Made by a program: the position numbers and the translations under genes. The notes under the pieces were generated by a model that worked only from the letters and a program-made list of their open reading frames with translations, ran no database searches and was not told where the DNA came from. DNA of 64,000 bases from Cordylochernes scorpioides. Lineage: Eukaryota; Arthropoda; Arachnida; Pseudoscorpiones; Chernetidae. The stretch is from contig CP092874.1 of NCBI GenBank assembly GCA_030710605.1, positions 37,708,696 to 37,772,695 of the forward strand. Direction: 5' to 3'. Below are positions 1 through 13,400 of this stretch, in pieces (within the stretch, counting starts at the first letter, position 1; every line of letters starts with the position of its first letter).

Positions 1-60
1 AAACATATGTAAAAATAAAATAGTTTAGAATTTTGAATAAAGATAGTGTATGCTTGTACA

Positions 61-515
61 GTAGACAACCTTGGCAGAGCTGACTGCTATAGGGCGCGTC
101 CCCAGGTGGCAGATAGGGGAACGACCTTCAGATATGAAGGCCAGCTGCGAAACAAGCAGAATAACTCTGACGAATAAGCAGTCGCGGACCAACAGCAGCA
201 TTCTTAGAAAGAGGAGTAGACCTCTTTAAAAATCCTGACTTCAACTGACCCGGTTGATAGACCTCAGCAAGGGTCCCACTCCAGGGATACGGAGGAGCTG
301 CGTCTGTACTCATGTTAGAGTCGACAGCAAAGGCGTCTGCTTCCATGTTAGGAACGGCCTCAAACTACAGACAAAGTCAGACTTTCACCAAAGTGTGCCT
401 GGATCATGGTGCCATGATCAACGAAAGCTATACCCCTACACCCCATTCCATGAGATCATGGAATTCGTGTAATCTTTACACAAGGGGATAAGAAACAACA
501 ACACAACAACCTTCC
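61..515 (+). repeat. Interspersed repeat R1 fragment plus LINE 3' end with AAC-rich tail
   Basis: 230-350 is a diverged copy of the R1 repeat seen at 11505-11835 and 15620-15930 (shared GGGATACRGGA, CTCCATGTTAGGA and GTCTGYTC blocks). 340-515 contains the CATGGTGCCATGATC palindrome and the ACAAGGGGATAAGAAACAAC tail also seen at 1737-1885, 5345-5425 and 5660-5727. Confidence 0.6.
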
Positions 516-519
516 CATG

Positions 520-695
520 AGAACAGGCACTCTCACTAGAGGACATCTCTCTACAAAGGACAGTTTTCATCACCAAAATTGGAATTTTTACAATTCAGCA
601 ACTCTCCATTAAGAGGACACCTTTCCCTAAAGGACATTTTGGCTCTGTAAATAAGGGGAGTGCTATCCTTTACAGAGAGGTTAATGTAATAAGCA
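520..695. repeat. Degenerate pogo-like MITE, family M1
   Basis: Shares the internal blocks AAAGGACAGTTTTCAT, TTAGCAACTCT-like and GGACATTTTGGCTCTG with the better copy at 53289-53463, but the terminal repeats have decayed. Confidence 0.6.
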
Positions 696-699
696 GTCT

Positions 700-1345
700 T
701 GGGCCAACTTAAGTACGGGGCAAATATCAAAATTTTGTGCCCCTCTTACAAGTGAACACTAGCAGCAAACAGCTACATCTGAATCCAGGTCAGGGTCGGC
801 AGAAAAGGTTCTCCATGTCACCTTAACTTCTCCTACAACAGTAGCTCTTTTTACTCATCGTGGAGATTTAATCTATGAATTCAGTCCCCATGGCCTTTTA
901 TAATTATACAATATGATAATAAAAATCTTAACATCTTCAGCCAAACAACAGGTTCTTCATGACCTTGGAAATTGTCTGTGAGGATCCTCTGATTTCTTGG
1001 AATCTTCATTGTTGGGAGAACTTCCTCGATATATGTTTATATTTTTTACTTTCTTTATTATTTTTATTTTACTCTTTATCAAAGTGCCAAGCTGTATGAC
1101 TGTAACTTAGAATTGTGTTTTTTCCTCTCCTAACATTGACTTGTGTGGTTAATAAAATATTTTCAATCTCTCTCCATGTGAGGGTCGGCAGAAAAGGTTG
1201 TTCTCCATGTTAGGAATGATCTGAGGATAAGTTAGACTGTCACAGCATTGAGATTCTTTGAATGACCCATGACAATGACCCATCATGAACACAAGACCGT
1301 CATGAAGTTGTCTTATAGCAGGCCATGGTGTGTAGGAATACTCAC
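700..1345. other. L2HGDH intron sequence, no clear gene
   Basis: Short pieces near 795 and 1185 (AGGGTCGGCAGAAAAGG) repeat each other and resemble R1. The C-terminal L2HGDH block was looked for and not found. Confidence 0.5.
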
Positions 1346-1477
1346 TCAGTAACGTCAAACAAGGAGAGGGAGGGAACATAGCGTTGGAGCTGTCTAACTT
1401 GTGCCTCAGGCACCAGGCCACGGTACATCTCCTGGAGGCCGTAATACATGTATTTCTGGGCCAGCTTCCTCAGTCCT
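1346..1477 (-). CDS. L2HGDH: L2HGDH exon 8
   Basis: Begins with A (completing Pro), then [20 protein letters not shown] to SLFDVT, ending in GA|GTGAGT (phase 2). It matches the segment before the conserved GPAGVRAQA block, which was not found in 1-1345 and must lie further left. Confidence 0.9.
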
Positions 1478-4400
1478 CTGTCACAACACACATGATGAGA
1501 TCCATCTCTCCCTACCTCAGGTAAAGGACCAATTTATTCGGAAGCTTGGGTTGAAGAAAATAAATAAGAGAAAACCTGTTTAAAGATGGAACCTGTTGTT
1601 TACAGTCAAAACCACATGGTCATATGCATAAGGTAACAAGACCAAATCCAAATAAATAAATAGTGTGTGACCTTTCAATAAAAAGCTGTATATTTTTACA
1701 ATAGATGGAAATATAAATTCTTATTTGCTAATAATATGTTGTTGTTTCTTAACCCCTTGTGTAAAGATTACACAAATTTCATTAGTTCATGCTCCTTGAG
1801 CTGTTTAGTGCATCATGGAATGGTGTGTAAGGGTGAAGCTTCTGTTGATCATGGCACCATGATCCAGGCACACTTTGTGTTGCTAATAATATAGCTTCAA
1901 TATGAAATAATATTTGTGGAAGAGAAAGACGAACGAGAAGTGCTCCTCAGTGAAATAGGTCTTGAGGGACTCTCTTTGGAGCTCCTGTTGAATGAGGTGG
2001 TGAGAAACAGAGCTGGAGCTTTTGCGTTGTTCAAATTCTGGAAGACGGCTGAAGAGAAGAGGAGGCTATATACATAATCTAATTGATGTAAATAATTATA
2101 TGCAAATAATCTATGTCAGGATTAGAATGACGAATCCTGTATGGGACTTTGATTCCAGTAAAAGGCTTGTTGCTGCTGTTGTATATAGTCACAGTGTAGA
2201 AAATACTATACTATACCTACTACTTATAGGTTTCTCTCTGTATTCTTAGTTCTCTTCTCTTCAATTACTCTGTACACTGGCGAATCCTTTATAGGACGAG
2301 AGGTCCTCAATAAAGGCTTTTTTGTTTTTGTTTGTATATTTGTGGAAGAGCATTGCTCAATCCTTGTAATCATAAGATACATATTGCCAAGATAAGTATT
2401 ATAACAAATTATAACTGTATATATTTGGCCTTAGACTCTACTCATAAAGTGTGAGCACAGTTACAAAAGAATCAATTCTTCACACAAAAGAATCATTTAT
2501 TCTTTTGTGTGATGATGGTAACAATGCTGTTGCCGAAACATCACACACTATTAAATTATTTGGATTAGGTCTTATTTTCTTATATCTATAATCCAAATAG
2601 TGCTTTATCATGTGAGCACAGTTGTACTTACGGATAGGAAGAGAACTCCATAAGATCGGAGAGACTGATGTCCTTGAAGGTGTAGCCCTCTCTCTTGAAG
2701 GCCAGGACTGCGTTAGGTCCGAGCCATACACTGCCGTCCATCCTGGGGGTGAAGTGGACTCCTAGGAAGGGGAACCTGGGGTCCGGGACCTGATACACCA
2801 CATCTCTTACTCTTACACTACAATATACAGTACAACATTTCTTTTTTATATAAAACTTATGTTAAAACCTTTAAAAAACTTATTGGACTGACCATTGTTG
2901 TACCTTTCATTTGGAGATATATTTGATGATCATCATAAATAGAGTATGGGGGGGGGGGGGGGGAGAAGTCCGACCACACCCCTGGACCCTTGGAATATTT
3001 GACCAAATTCTGGTCCAAGGTGACTAACATGGCAATGGTTCCTATTTTCTAATGAAGAGAGAGAGAGAGAGACCAAATAAATAATGTTGTTTTCACACAA
3101 AATTCTATTCCAATTAGAAATTCTGATTTTGTAAAATTATTTATTTCTGTATCTTTTATCACATGGTTTAATGCATCCATAATTGTGGGTATAGGGATAG
3201 AAGTAAACATGGATTTAACATCTAAAGATATAAAATTCTTTGATTTCCATTTATCTTCATCAATATATATATATATCCATATGAAAAAACGAAAGAAAAA
3301 ATAAAAGATAAAAAGATCAGGTGTTGAAATCAATATTAAAAATGGCATATCCTGACCAGGAGCACTTGTGCTTTACAGAAGACAGAGCGCCATCTGGTGG
3401 AACAGAAATCAACTAAACATTGGTTTAGCCTGTTCCCTGATATTTGGCCAACCCAATTTCTTGATAAATCAAGAAAAGCCATCCACGAACGCGTTTCGCG
3501 CTTTTGGCGCTCGTCAGCGTGGAGTAGGCTGACCACTGCGACCAATAAATATTTTTGGTCCCAGTAGCTTCTTGAAAAAGCAAGAAATGGGTATTTAAGG
3601 CCAAACTTGCGTAAATAATGCTAAATCAATGTTTAGTTGATTTCTGTAAAGCACAAGTGCTCCTGGTCAGGATATGCCATTTTTAATATATATCCATATA
3701 TTAATATTTTTAATCACAGTAAGAACAGTAGAAAAGTTTGTTGTATATTTGAAAATAAACTTTTGTGCTTTATAATGCATCCATTTCTTGTATATCTTTA
3801 GATGTTGAATCCATATTACTACAGAGAAGAGAGAGAGGTCAATTTAAAAAAACTTATTTTTAATCAAATCCAATATTTTTGTCACACTGATCTAGGTATG
3901 ATTCTTTCACAGGTATGATTCTTTTATCATCCTGATAAGAGCAGTTGTCAGCTCCTGGGTGGGTTCTTGGTGGAGGTTGATACCCTCCTCCTTAGAGAGT
4001 CCTAAGCCTGTATCAAATAGATCATAAAAAGCTACTTCCTCTTCCATCTGAATGGCTACAAGAAAAAAACTGAGGAAACCTGGGGAATTCAGATGATTTC
4101 ATAAATCCTTTGTGAGATAATAAAGAAGATAAATCCTTTATGGATCTCATGATATCATAGCTCTCTCTGCACTGAAGAGGACCATAACCAATCCCTCAGA
4201 TGGGAGTTATGAATTTCCTAAATCTTATGTTGTGGCTTTGTCAGATTCTACTTAATAGCAGCCAACGACAGCTGGCACTGAGTTGGAACAGTGACTTTGT
4301 AATATTTTTCAATGGTCAATGTTATTTAATTCAGGTCTTCTGTATTGGCTGTATCTGGTTGACTGTATTGGCTCATCCATTGATGGGTTCTACTCATCCC

Positions 4401-7400
4401 CAGCAGACACCATCAACAAGCTCTACAAGCTTGATACCCTGATATGATTGAGTGGAGATAAGAAAGAAGAAGACATCTGTATATTGTAGTGAAGTGTGTT
4501 TAGAAGCAGCATAGACTGACCGGGTAGATGTTGGTAGTTGCCAGATGTGTCAAGTTGGGACGGAGCACCAGGTATTCCCCGCGGAACGGGATGATCTTGG
4601 GATCTGAACTCCCTCCACTCATCTGAGCCAGCTTGTCGGAGAACAGTCCGCCGGCTGTGATGACGCTCCGCGCTCTCACCGCCTTCAACTACACATCAAT
4701 AAGTTCACATTGCTTACTTGTGTTACTTTGCCTAGGCCGGCTAAATATAAATATTCATGTATGCACTACCTAACTTCTGTAGAGGTAGTTCAACAAAGAA
4801 TTAAAGGCAGCCATTTATGAACATCAGAGATCAAGAGGGGAAGGGTGGTCTAAACTGTTGGTTTTCGACCACTATGACCCGGGATCGAATCCCGCATTGG
4901 GCACTTTTTTACTAATTGAAAAAAATAATAATAAAAAAATATTGCTCCAATGGTCCCCAATTCTTGCAAAAGTCCAACCCTACCAGTGAGTACAAGTAAC
5001 CAAACGGGGCTCTGGCGCATTTGTAAGTGCAAAAATCAAACTTCTTTTCACATGTGTAGACATGTGGTGCTCTTACAGTAAAACCAGTCGCCAACTCTAC
5101 CCACCATGATTATCATGGCTTGTACCACGTGTACTAGGGATAAAAAAAAAAAGGTGAAGAATTAAGACAATAATAAATACTCCACAAGGATGTCCCCAGG
5201 CCAGACAAGGACAACAAGACACCCACACCATCCTACATGTCTACTTCCACCTTGACACTCCTTGCAGCTTCCTCCCTCAATAACATGCTGACCAGTTTTG
5301 TCTCAATTACAACCAAACACTACATGTGAAGTGTACAACAAGCACAGCTTGTAGAGTATGGACTCAGGGAATTTGTGTAATATTTGCACAAGGGGATAAG
5401 ATACAACAACACAACAAGAACTGGAGGATCCCACCTAAGCACAGCTGGTACAGGAGCTCTGAATCTCGGACAGCATCAAACAACACTAATAAGATTTAAA
5501 ACAGGCAATCTCAAGCCATTGAAGATAGAAAATAACAACAAAATCTACCCCACTTGTCCAAAATGTAGTTTGGCACCTGCAGCTCCAGAACACGTTGCAT
5601 TAGATGTACTAAACAGGACCTTTGGGAAAGGCCGCTGCTTATCATCAAACAGCTCAAGGAGCATGGACTAATGGAATTTGTATAATCCTTGCACAAGGGG
5701 AGAGATAAGAAACAACAACACAACATATGAAGTGTAATCAGCAACATGGAAAGATTACCCCAGTAGAGTCAGATATCCGGATGGAGTGGAGCGGACCAGT
5801 GGAATCTTGGCTCTCAGCTACCGGAGTGAAGGCAGCTACAGGGAAGTTCAAGCGAATGTCGCCTCCTTGGTGCTGGAAGTGGCGGCCATACTGCTGACAG
5901 ACTCTGCCGTAGTCAATGATCCCAGTGTGGGGGGACCAGATGGCTTGGAGGCCCTGCAAGTAACACACACCATTGGGTTGGCCAAATATCTTTGGAACAA
6001 GTTAAATCAACATTTAGTTATTTTTTTGTTCCACTAGATGGCGCTCTGCCATCTAAAATACTTATGTGAGAGGTCAGGAAATGCCAATTTTGTTTTAAAT
6101 ATCAACAACTGACCTATTTTCTTGTTTTTTCCACATAGGTATTTATGTACTAAAAGAGGCCCCTCTCCCTGTAAATATACAATAAAATATTTATCATCAA
6201 ACCATTATCACCACCTTTTAAGTTTTTTACTGGGGTTATAAAAAAATTGCATTGTTCTAATGCATATTTATAAAGGAAGAGGTGTTTCTTTTGGTACATG
6301 AATATCCTCTGCCCTCAACTTTGTTGTATAAGTCCAGTAGAACATACTCCATGAGAGGACACTCGTGTTAGAGGACACCTCTCTATAAAGGACAGTTTTC
6401 ATTTGCAAAATTACCATTTTTACTATATATAGCAACTATATTCTCCCTAAAGGACACTTTGGCTCTGCAACTAGGCATTGTCCTTTACAGGGAGATAGTT
6501 GTACTGTGTTAACCTATATTTACAAAAGAAAGTTAAAAGTTTGAAGAAGATGGCTAGAGCATCATTTATTCCCTCCCCCACCCTATCCTATAACCATCCT
6601 GAAACATATACATGGTTAGCTCTTCTTGATTAATCAAGAAAGGGTATTTGGCCAATTCTGGTAAAATTTTCAAAAATCTATGATTAGTTGATATGTATTC
6701 TGACAGATTAGCAACTTTTAGTTGCACGATTATTGACTATCGACTCATCCATTGATGAGCTCTACTCATCCTCAGCAGATAACAAGTCTTGATAGTCTCA
6801 AGTCAAAAGTCTTGATATTGAGTAGAGATAAGAAAGAAGTTGCACCATTAGGAGATGCCCTCCTATTGTTTCCCACAAGCTACAAAGTGAGAGGACAGAC
6901 AATCTTACCTTACAGTAAGGGGCATACTCCAGGATCTCTTTGGAGGAGAGGACTTTGAGATCACGAACTCCGTTCTTCTGCCCTCGCTCCAGTAGAGTCC
7001 GGATCTGTTGGGTTTCTTCCGGAGTTACAGCCACAATCAGCTGCCACATCAAAGTATTGTCAAGTACCATTCTGATGGCAGATAGAAGACAATTGATTCA
7101 AAATAAGAATATAACCAGTAGCAATGTGTTTCTTAATTCGTGCAAAGTACAAGCTGGCACATTTGTAAGTGCAAAGTCGAACTGCTTTTCACATGTGTAG
7201 ACATGTGGTGCACTTACAGTAAAAGCAGTCGCCAGCTTCTACCCACCATGATTATCATGGCCTGTACCATGTGTATTAGGGATAAGCAAAAAAAAAGTAT
7301 AAGCTTTCGAATCTTTATAATCCTTCTACAGGTATAGCTATAAGTTGAGAAAATGAGGATATATAAATATTCAATATTATTTACATACATATTTAAAGAC

Positions 7401-10400
7401 ATAAACAAAAAACTAATTTAAATTTACATAAACATTTCATAAAATATTATATATTTCATAAAACTATAGGACATCCACATATTCTACATATATGTAAAAG
7501 GATTATAAAGATCTAAAAGCCCGTACTTTGCACGGATAAATAAACACATTGCTACATTATTTTATACTTTATAGTAATTTTCTCTTCTAATACAATTGAT
7601 TTGTCCAAGTTATTCACTTTTCTTGAGAGGCCACCAAAGAGATGTTTTCTGCAAAAATCTGTGTGTAAGACCCAATCAATAAATTGTTTGCTAGGTTTCG
7701 GTAACATTCAATACTTTGGTCTGAAGATGGTAACAATGCTGTTACCACAATGTATTGATTTGGTCTTGTTACCACATGTTTTTAAATATAAATATAAATG
7801 GGGTCGGTGGAAGGCTGGTTAAACAGTTTGGTTTTCAACCACTATGACCCGGGTTCGATTCCCGCATTGGACACTTTTTTCTGTTAAAAAAAAAACTCCA
7901 ATGGCTCCTGATTCTTGCAAAAGTCCAACCCCACCAGTGAGTGCAAGTAACCAAACGGGGCTCTGGCACATTTGTAAGTGCAAAGTCGAACTGCTTTTCA
8001 CATGTGTAGACATGTGGTGCGCTTACAGTAAAAGCAGTCACTAACTACCCAACATGATTATCATGGTCTGTACCACGTGTACTAGGAATAAACAAAAAAA
8101 ATAAAATAAATGAAAGATAAAAAAAAGATTTTAAAAAGTTTGATCAAAATAATTCTGGCATTTACACTGTTGGTATATCTGTCTATTTCCTTTTTGTACA
8201 TAATTGCTATACTGTTCTTTCTTTGGGTTTCATTCCCTGAGTAATATTGTGTTAAGGTTAAAGTCTCCAGGGATAGGTTTCTTTTGAAAAAGAAATCCCT
8301 GGAGATATTTCCACTTTAATACAAGGGATTATTTTATTGAAATACAGTAGAACCTCCCTGTAAAGGACACCTAATTGCAGAGCCAAAGTATCCTTTAGGG
8401 AGAGGTGTCCTCTTTGCAGAGAGTTGCTAAATAGTAAAAATGGTAATTTTGGTGTTGAAAACTGTCCTTTGTAGAGAGGTTTCCTCTCATTGAAGTTCTA
8501 CTGTATATTGTGTATCCAGAGTAAAATTTTCCACTTCTAGTCTTAATTCAGTTCACTTATGGACTAGTGTAACAGGAGCCATTCCAGTCTAGAGGTAGGA
8601 GGAGGTAACAATGGAATGAGGCCAAGGCTGAGAAGGTATTGTGAGAACAAACACCCATTTGTCAGAAACCACCGCTGTATGACCTGATCTAACACTACAT
8701 TGGTGAGAAATATATTCCCCCTCTCTCTTTATTTGTCCATTGTTGACCAAATATCTCAGGACAGCAGCAAGAATAACATTTTATTCACCTCAACACAAGT
8801 TAATATGACCAAATTCAAATAAATAGAGGCCATATTACTTTGTGTTTCTACACATACAAACAACTTTATTAAGACCACTGGTCTTATACAGATCCATGGC
8901 AGGAAGGAAGCACAGATAAAGCTCCTATACTCCAGGCAGCACAGAACCCAGGTCCGACGTATGTCCAGTGGCCACACCGTGCATACGTCAAGGTTACGTA
9001 TCACTGAAAAGATAAGTGTGGAATCAGCTGCGTTCTAGTCTTCACTTTCCACATCCAAATGGACCCCGGCATTCAGGGATTCCATTATTCTCCTTCGAAC
9101 GGTGACTGTTGTAGAATTTATATAAAACAAGGAGAAAACCTTGATCAAACATCATTGTATTCATCCAGTTACATATTTGTTGACTATCAGATTGAGACAA
9201 GGATAAGTCGCCCAAGAGTTCTCTGTTTCTCTCATCTATAATCCAAATCAATGAAATGTTTGTGTCATTGTGTATTGGGAGAGATGTACAATAGAACCTC
9301 CATGTAGAGGACAGCTAGTTGCAGAGCCAAAGTGTCCTTTAGGGAAGGTGTCTTCTTACAGGAGAGTTGCTAAATAGTAAAAATGGTCAATTATAGGCAT
9401 GAACACTGTCCTATGTAGAGAGATGTCCTCTAGCTGGAGTATTCTCTCGTGGAGGTTGTATTATTGTTGATTTACGGTAGTTATGCAAATACAGATTGTG
9501 TTCCAGATTGATGGATGGTTTCTACAATTGCATAGAGAGAGATGTGTCTCAGACAGATGTTTATTTATCACAGTATCTGAGATGTGGATCAAGGAGAAGG
9601 GAGTGAGAGATAACTAATCTATGGACTCTCCTCAGTGAATGATAACGCTTGAGTAGGGAGAAATGGCCTTGACATTTACTGGAAGAGGATCTTAAAACCA
9701 AATGAATAAACACATGGTAATAAGACCAAATCAAAATGAATAAACACAAGGTAAAAAGACCAAAAAATGAATAGTGTGTGAAGTTTCTGTAACAATGTTG
9801 TTACCATCTTCAGACAAAAGTACTGATAACTGTGATGATGGTAACAACGCTGTTACTGAAATGTCACACACTATTTATTTATTTGGATTTGGTCTTATTA
9901 CCTTGTGTGTGTGTGTTTTTTTTTTTAATCCCAAATACATGTGGTACAGGCCATGATAATCATGGTGGGTAGAAGTTGTAGTTCTAATCTGAAATCCTAA
10001 TTGTGCCGTATCATCCAAATGAATAATTTATATAGTGATGCTTCAGTAACAGCATTTGGTTACTTGGTTACATAACACATAATACGAGGGGCATCCAATA
10101 AATAAGTTTCCCTATTTTGTAACAAATAAACAACTTTATTTACAATTATGCAGTTATTTTATTTTCATTATACAACTCATAGACTACTTCTCTACATAAT
10201 CACCATTTCTGTCCAAACATTTTTGGTACCGTTGTAGCAATTTTTAGATACCACTGTTGTACCAAGCCGTGTCCTGTCTTCGTAGCCAGTGGTTCGCCTC
10301 CGCCTGTTTTCAATTCAAATTCAAAACATCTGACATGATTGTTCCAATCGAAGCGCATCCAATTTCGATTCCAGGAGGCAGTCGAATCATTATTTCGTCA

Positions 10401-13400
10401 ATGGTGACGCGGCGATTTGCTTCCACCACATTCCGAACAGCAGCCACGGCTGCATTGTCCGTAGCAGTAACGGGCCTGTCGCTTCGCTCGTCATCATGCA
10501 CGTTTTGCCGTCCTTCCAAGAACCATGAACGCCATCGGCGAACCATTTGGATGCTCATACATCCTTCACCATACACTGACACTAAATTGCGATGAATATT
10601 GACCGCAGTTTCATTTTTCGCTGTGAAAAAACGAATTACAGAACGGAGTTCGCAAGTGGACACGTTCACCAGTGGTAGCTCCATGGAAACTGAAGCGCTA
10701 CGGACTTGCGCGTACGAGTAGAGTGATTTTGAAAGGTCACCAGCTTCCAACACATCCTAGTGACCATTTCTTACCTACTAACTAATTTTTACAACGTTTC
10801 GTTCGCCAAAAAAAAAATAGGGAAACTTATTTATTGGATGCTCCTCGTATATTCATATTTAGATGTGGTCTTGTCAGTCTATAATCCTAATTGTATCTTA
10901 GCATTTTGATAAAAACAAGACTAGGAATAAGATTTTAAGCGCAATATATTTTATAAAACGAAAATTGCAATTATACCGCGAATGTTTCTTTTATACAAAA
11001 ATCGAAATTTATTTTCAAAGAGAAATAGCGACTTTCTAACTTTAAGGATGAAGTATGATAGGATGAATTGTGAAGAGTAATGGCGAACGGAAAAATAAAA
11101 AGTGTCCAGTGTTCCCGCCCCTGGACACTTTTTATTTTTCCGTTCGCCATTACTCTTCACAATTCATCCTATCATACTTCATCCTTAAAGTTAGAAATAG
11201 TCGCTATTTCTCTTTGAAAATAAATTTAGATTTTTGTATAAAAGAAACATTCGCGGTATAATTGCAATTTTCGTTTTACGATCATCAGCCGCGTTATATT
11301 GTATTTTAAATATATTTTATGATTTTACAAAAGTTGTTGCACCTAAGATGGGTTGTCCTCATCAATAAGTACAAATAACCAAATGGGACTCTGGCACATT
11401 TGTAAATGCAAAAGTCAAACTGCTTTTTATATGGTTGACAGGTGGTGCATTTAGAATAATAACAGTCACCAATTACTACCCGCCATGATCATCATACCTC
11501 CGTCTTTGCTGGTACCAAGCCCAGATGAAAAAGGAGGAGAGGGAGTAGTAACAAGCTCGCTAAAAAAACCTGGGCTCAACTAGCCTGGCTTATAGTACCC
11601 TGTAAGGGCTCCAGGGATACAGGATGATTCTGTACTCCATGTTAGGAGCAGCTGTACATGGCGTCTGTTCCTCGTGTCAGAGGTGGCTATTTCATATTGG
11701 AGCTAAGTCGGCCTGCCACTGAGTAGTGCTCCCAGTCTTAATGACAAAGACAGATGCTTTCTACTTTACCCAGTCATGATGGTTGTCAAACCACATGGCA
11801 TGTATCATATGTGTAATAGGGATAATTTAAAAAATAATAATAATAATGGGTTGTGGCTCATCATAGAGATTTCAGTGAAGTAATTCGGGATAGGCAATAA
11901 AGTAAGTAGGAAGGGAGATACTGACCTTCCCACATTTCTTGTAAGGGATCTTGTGGGTGTCACAGTACTGGTAGAGTAGGTTCATCCCTTCCACACAAAG
12001 CTTGGCTTTCATGGAGCCAGGCTGGTAGTAGATACCTGCGTGGATCACCCCACTGTTGTGGCCGCTCTGGTGCATGCCTGTGTCACGCCATCACTGAGCT
12101 GGTAGACCTTCTACACTTCCTTCAACTGGGGGGTATACAGCTAGCATTGTGATGTTTGTCAACAGCCCCTGATTGGTGTGTGTATCACTTTTTAAACTGG
12201 ATTTATTAAAATATTTGTATGGATAAAATCCCCTCCTCACTGTATTACAAGGGGACAAGATCCCAGGGTGAAGTTGGGGAAAGATGGATGGACTCCAGCT
12301 ATGGAAGGATGGCCCATGTGTATGTGAGGACAGGTGCCATGACGGCATTCCAATGTGGGGGGGAGCAGGACAGTTTTGGTGATATCGGCAGTGAAAGAAG
12401 ACACTTGTTAAAAATAGATAATTTATAATTGTATGTTTTATAGATTTTCCCCTATTATTATTATTATTATATATATATTTTTTTATTTTATTTTGTTACC
12501 TCCTTCTCTTAATGGGTGGAAAGGAATAAAGAATGAAAGGAGCAAAATTTGTCCCAAGGTGAGAGGCAAGCTGAGTCTGACGACATAAGACATCGCCCCC
12601 CTATCCCATGCGCGAGCACCTATGCGCAGTGACGGAGAGAAAAAGAAAAAACTGGCAGCACTGGTGTATAGGCTTGGGGAAATATGAGCTCCCTGCCTCA
12701 GAAGGAATGAGTAGCCACGTTATCAAGAAACAAAGATAAAGAGAAGAGCATCTTTATAGAATTGTGCGCCAATTAAGTGGGTAGCGATATTGTTTTCCTG
12801 TTATGGAACTGAAGATATAATTAAGATATAATTTCAAGTGGAGAATTCTATAAGAACTCATGATCTGATTGATCGACAGAATTGAAACAAGATTTATTTT
12901 TATAAACTCAAAAGAAGCTTAGATAAGTATTTGTGAACTTTGAAAAAGATTTGTCTTTCCAATCCTAGTTATTTTTGCCATCTACATTATTTGTTTATCT
13001 GTATATTTATTTTGTACCACTTATATTTTCTAATTTTAAATATAACTAATTTTTTGGCCAATTTGATTAACACCCTTTTTATCTAATTTTTTATTTTGAT
13101 AACCAGTCATTTTTGATAGGCAAAATAAAATATATTTATGCCCTTTTTGTTAATTTGTATTTTCACAACTTGTACAAACACTACTGGGTGAATCTCTATT
13201 TTCAATCTGGGTAAGATTGACCTTCCCCCATTTTTTTTTTTCAACTTCAACAACACTGAAAGTGGGCTCCGGGCATGTGGCCATGTGGATTAACCAGGAA
13301 GATGGTGACGAGGAGGATCCCTCTAGTGGCGGACAATGAAGACAACTACTGTATATAGTTATTAATCTCCTTAAAGCTCTTGTAATAAATCATACCCTAC

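Noticed and set aside
7798-7880. Functional tRNA gene
   Set aside because: A and B boxes fit, but the acceptor stem does not close, and the same sequence heads a dispersed SINE.
10257-10595. 112-codon plus-strand ORF
   Set aside because: Antisense shadow of the mariner transposase fragment.
10951-11261. Two mirrored ORFs beginning [13 protein letters not shown]
   Set aside because: They arise from the two arms of the palindrome and have no other support.
12091-12428. ORFs of 85 (minus) and 69 (plus) codons
   Set aside because: No family resemblance, no splice logic with L2HGDH exon 3, and they overlap each other.
13170-13330. LTR end and primer-binding site near GTGGGCTCCGGGC
   Set aside because: No second LTR, no target duplication and no convincing match to a tRNA 3' end.
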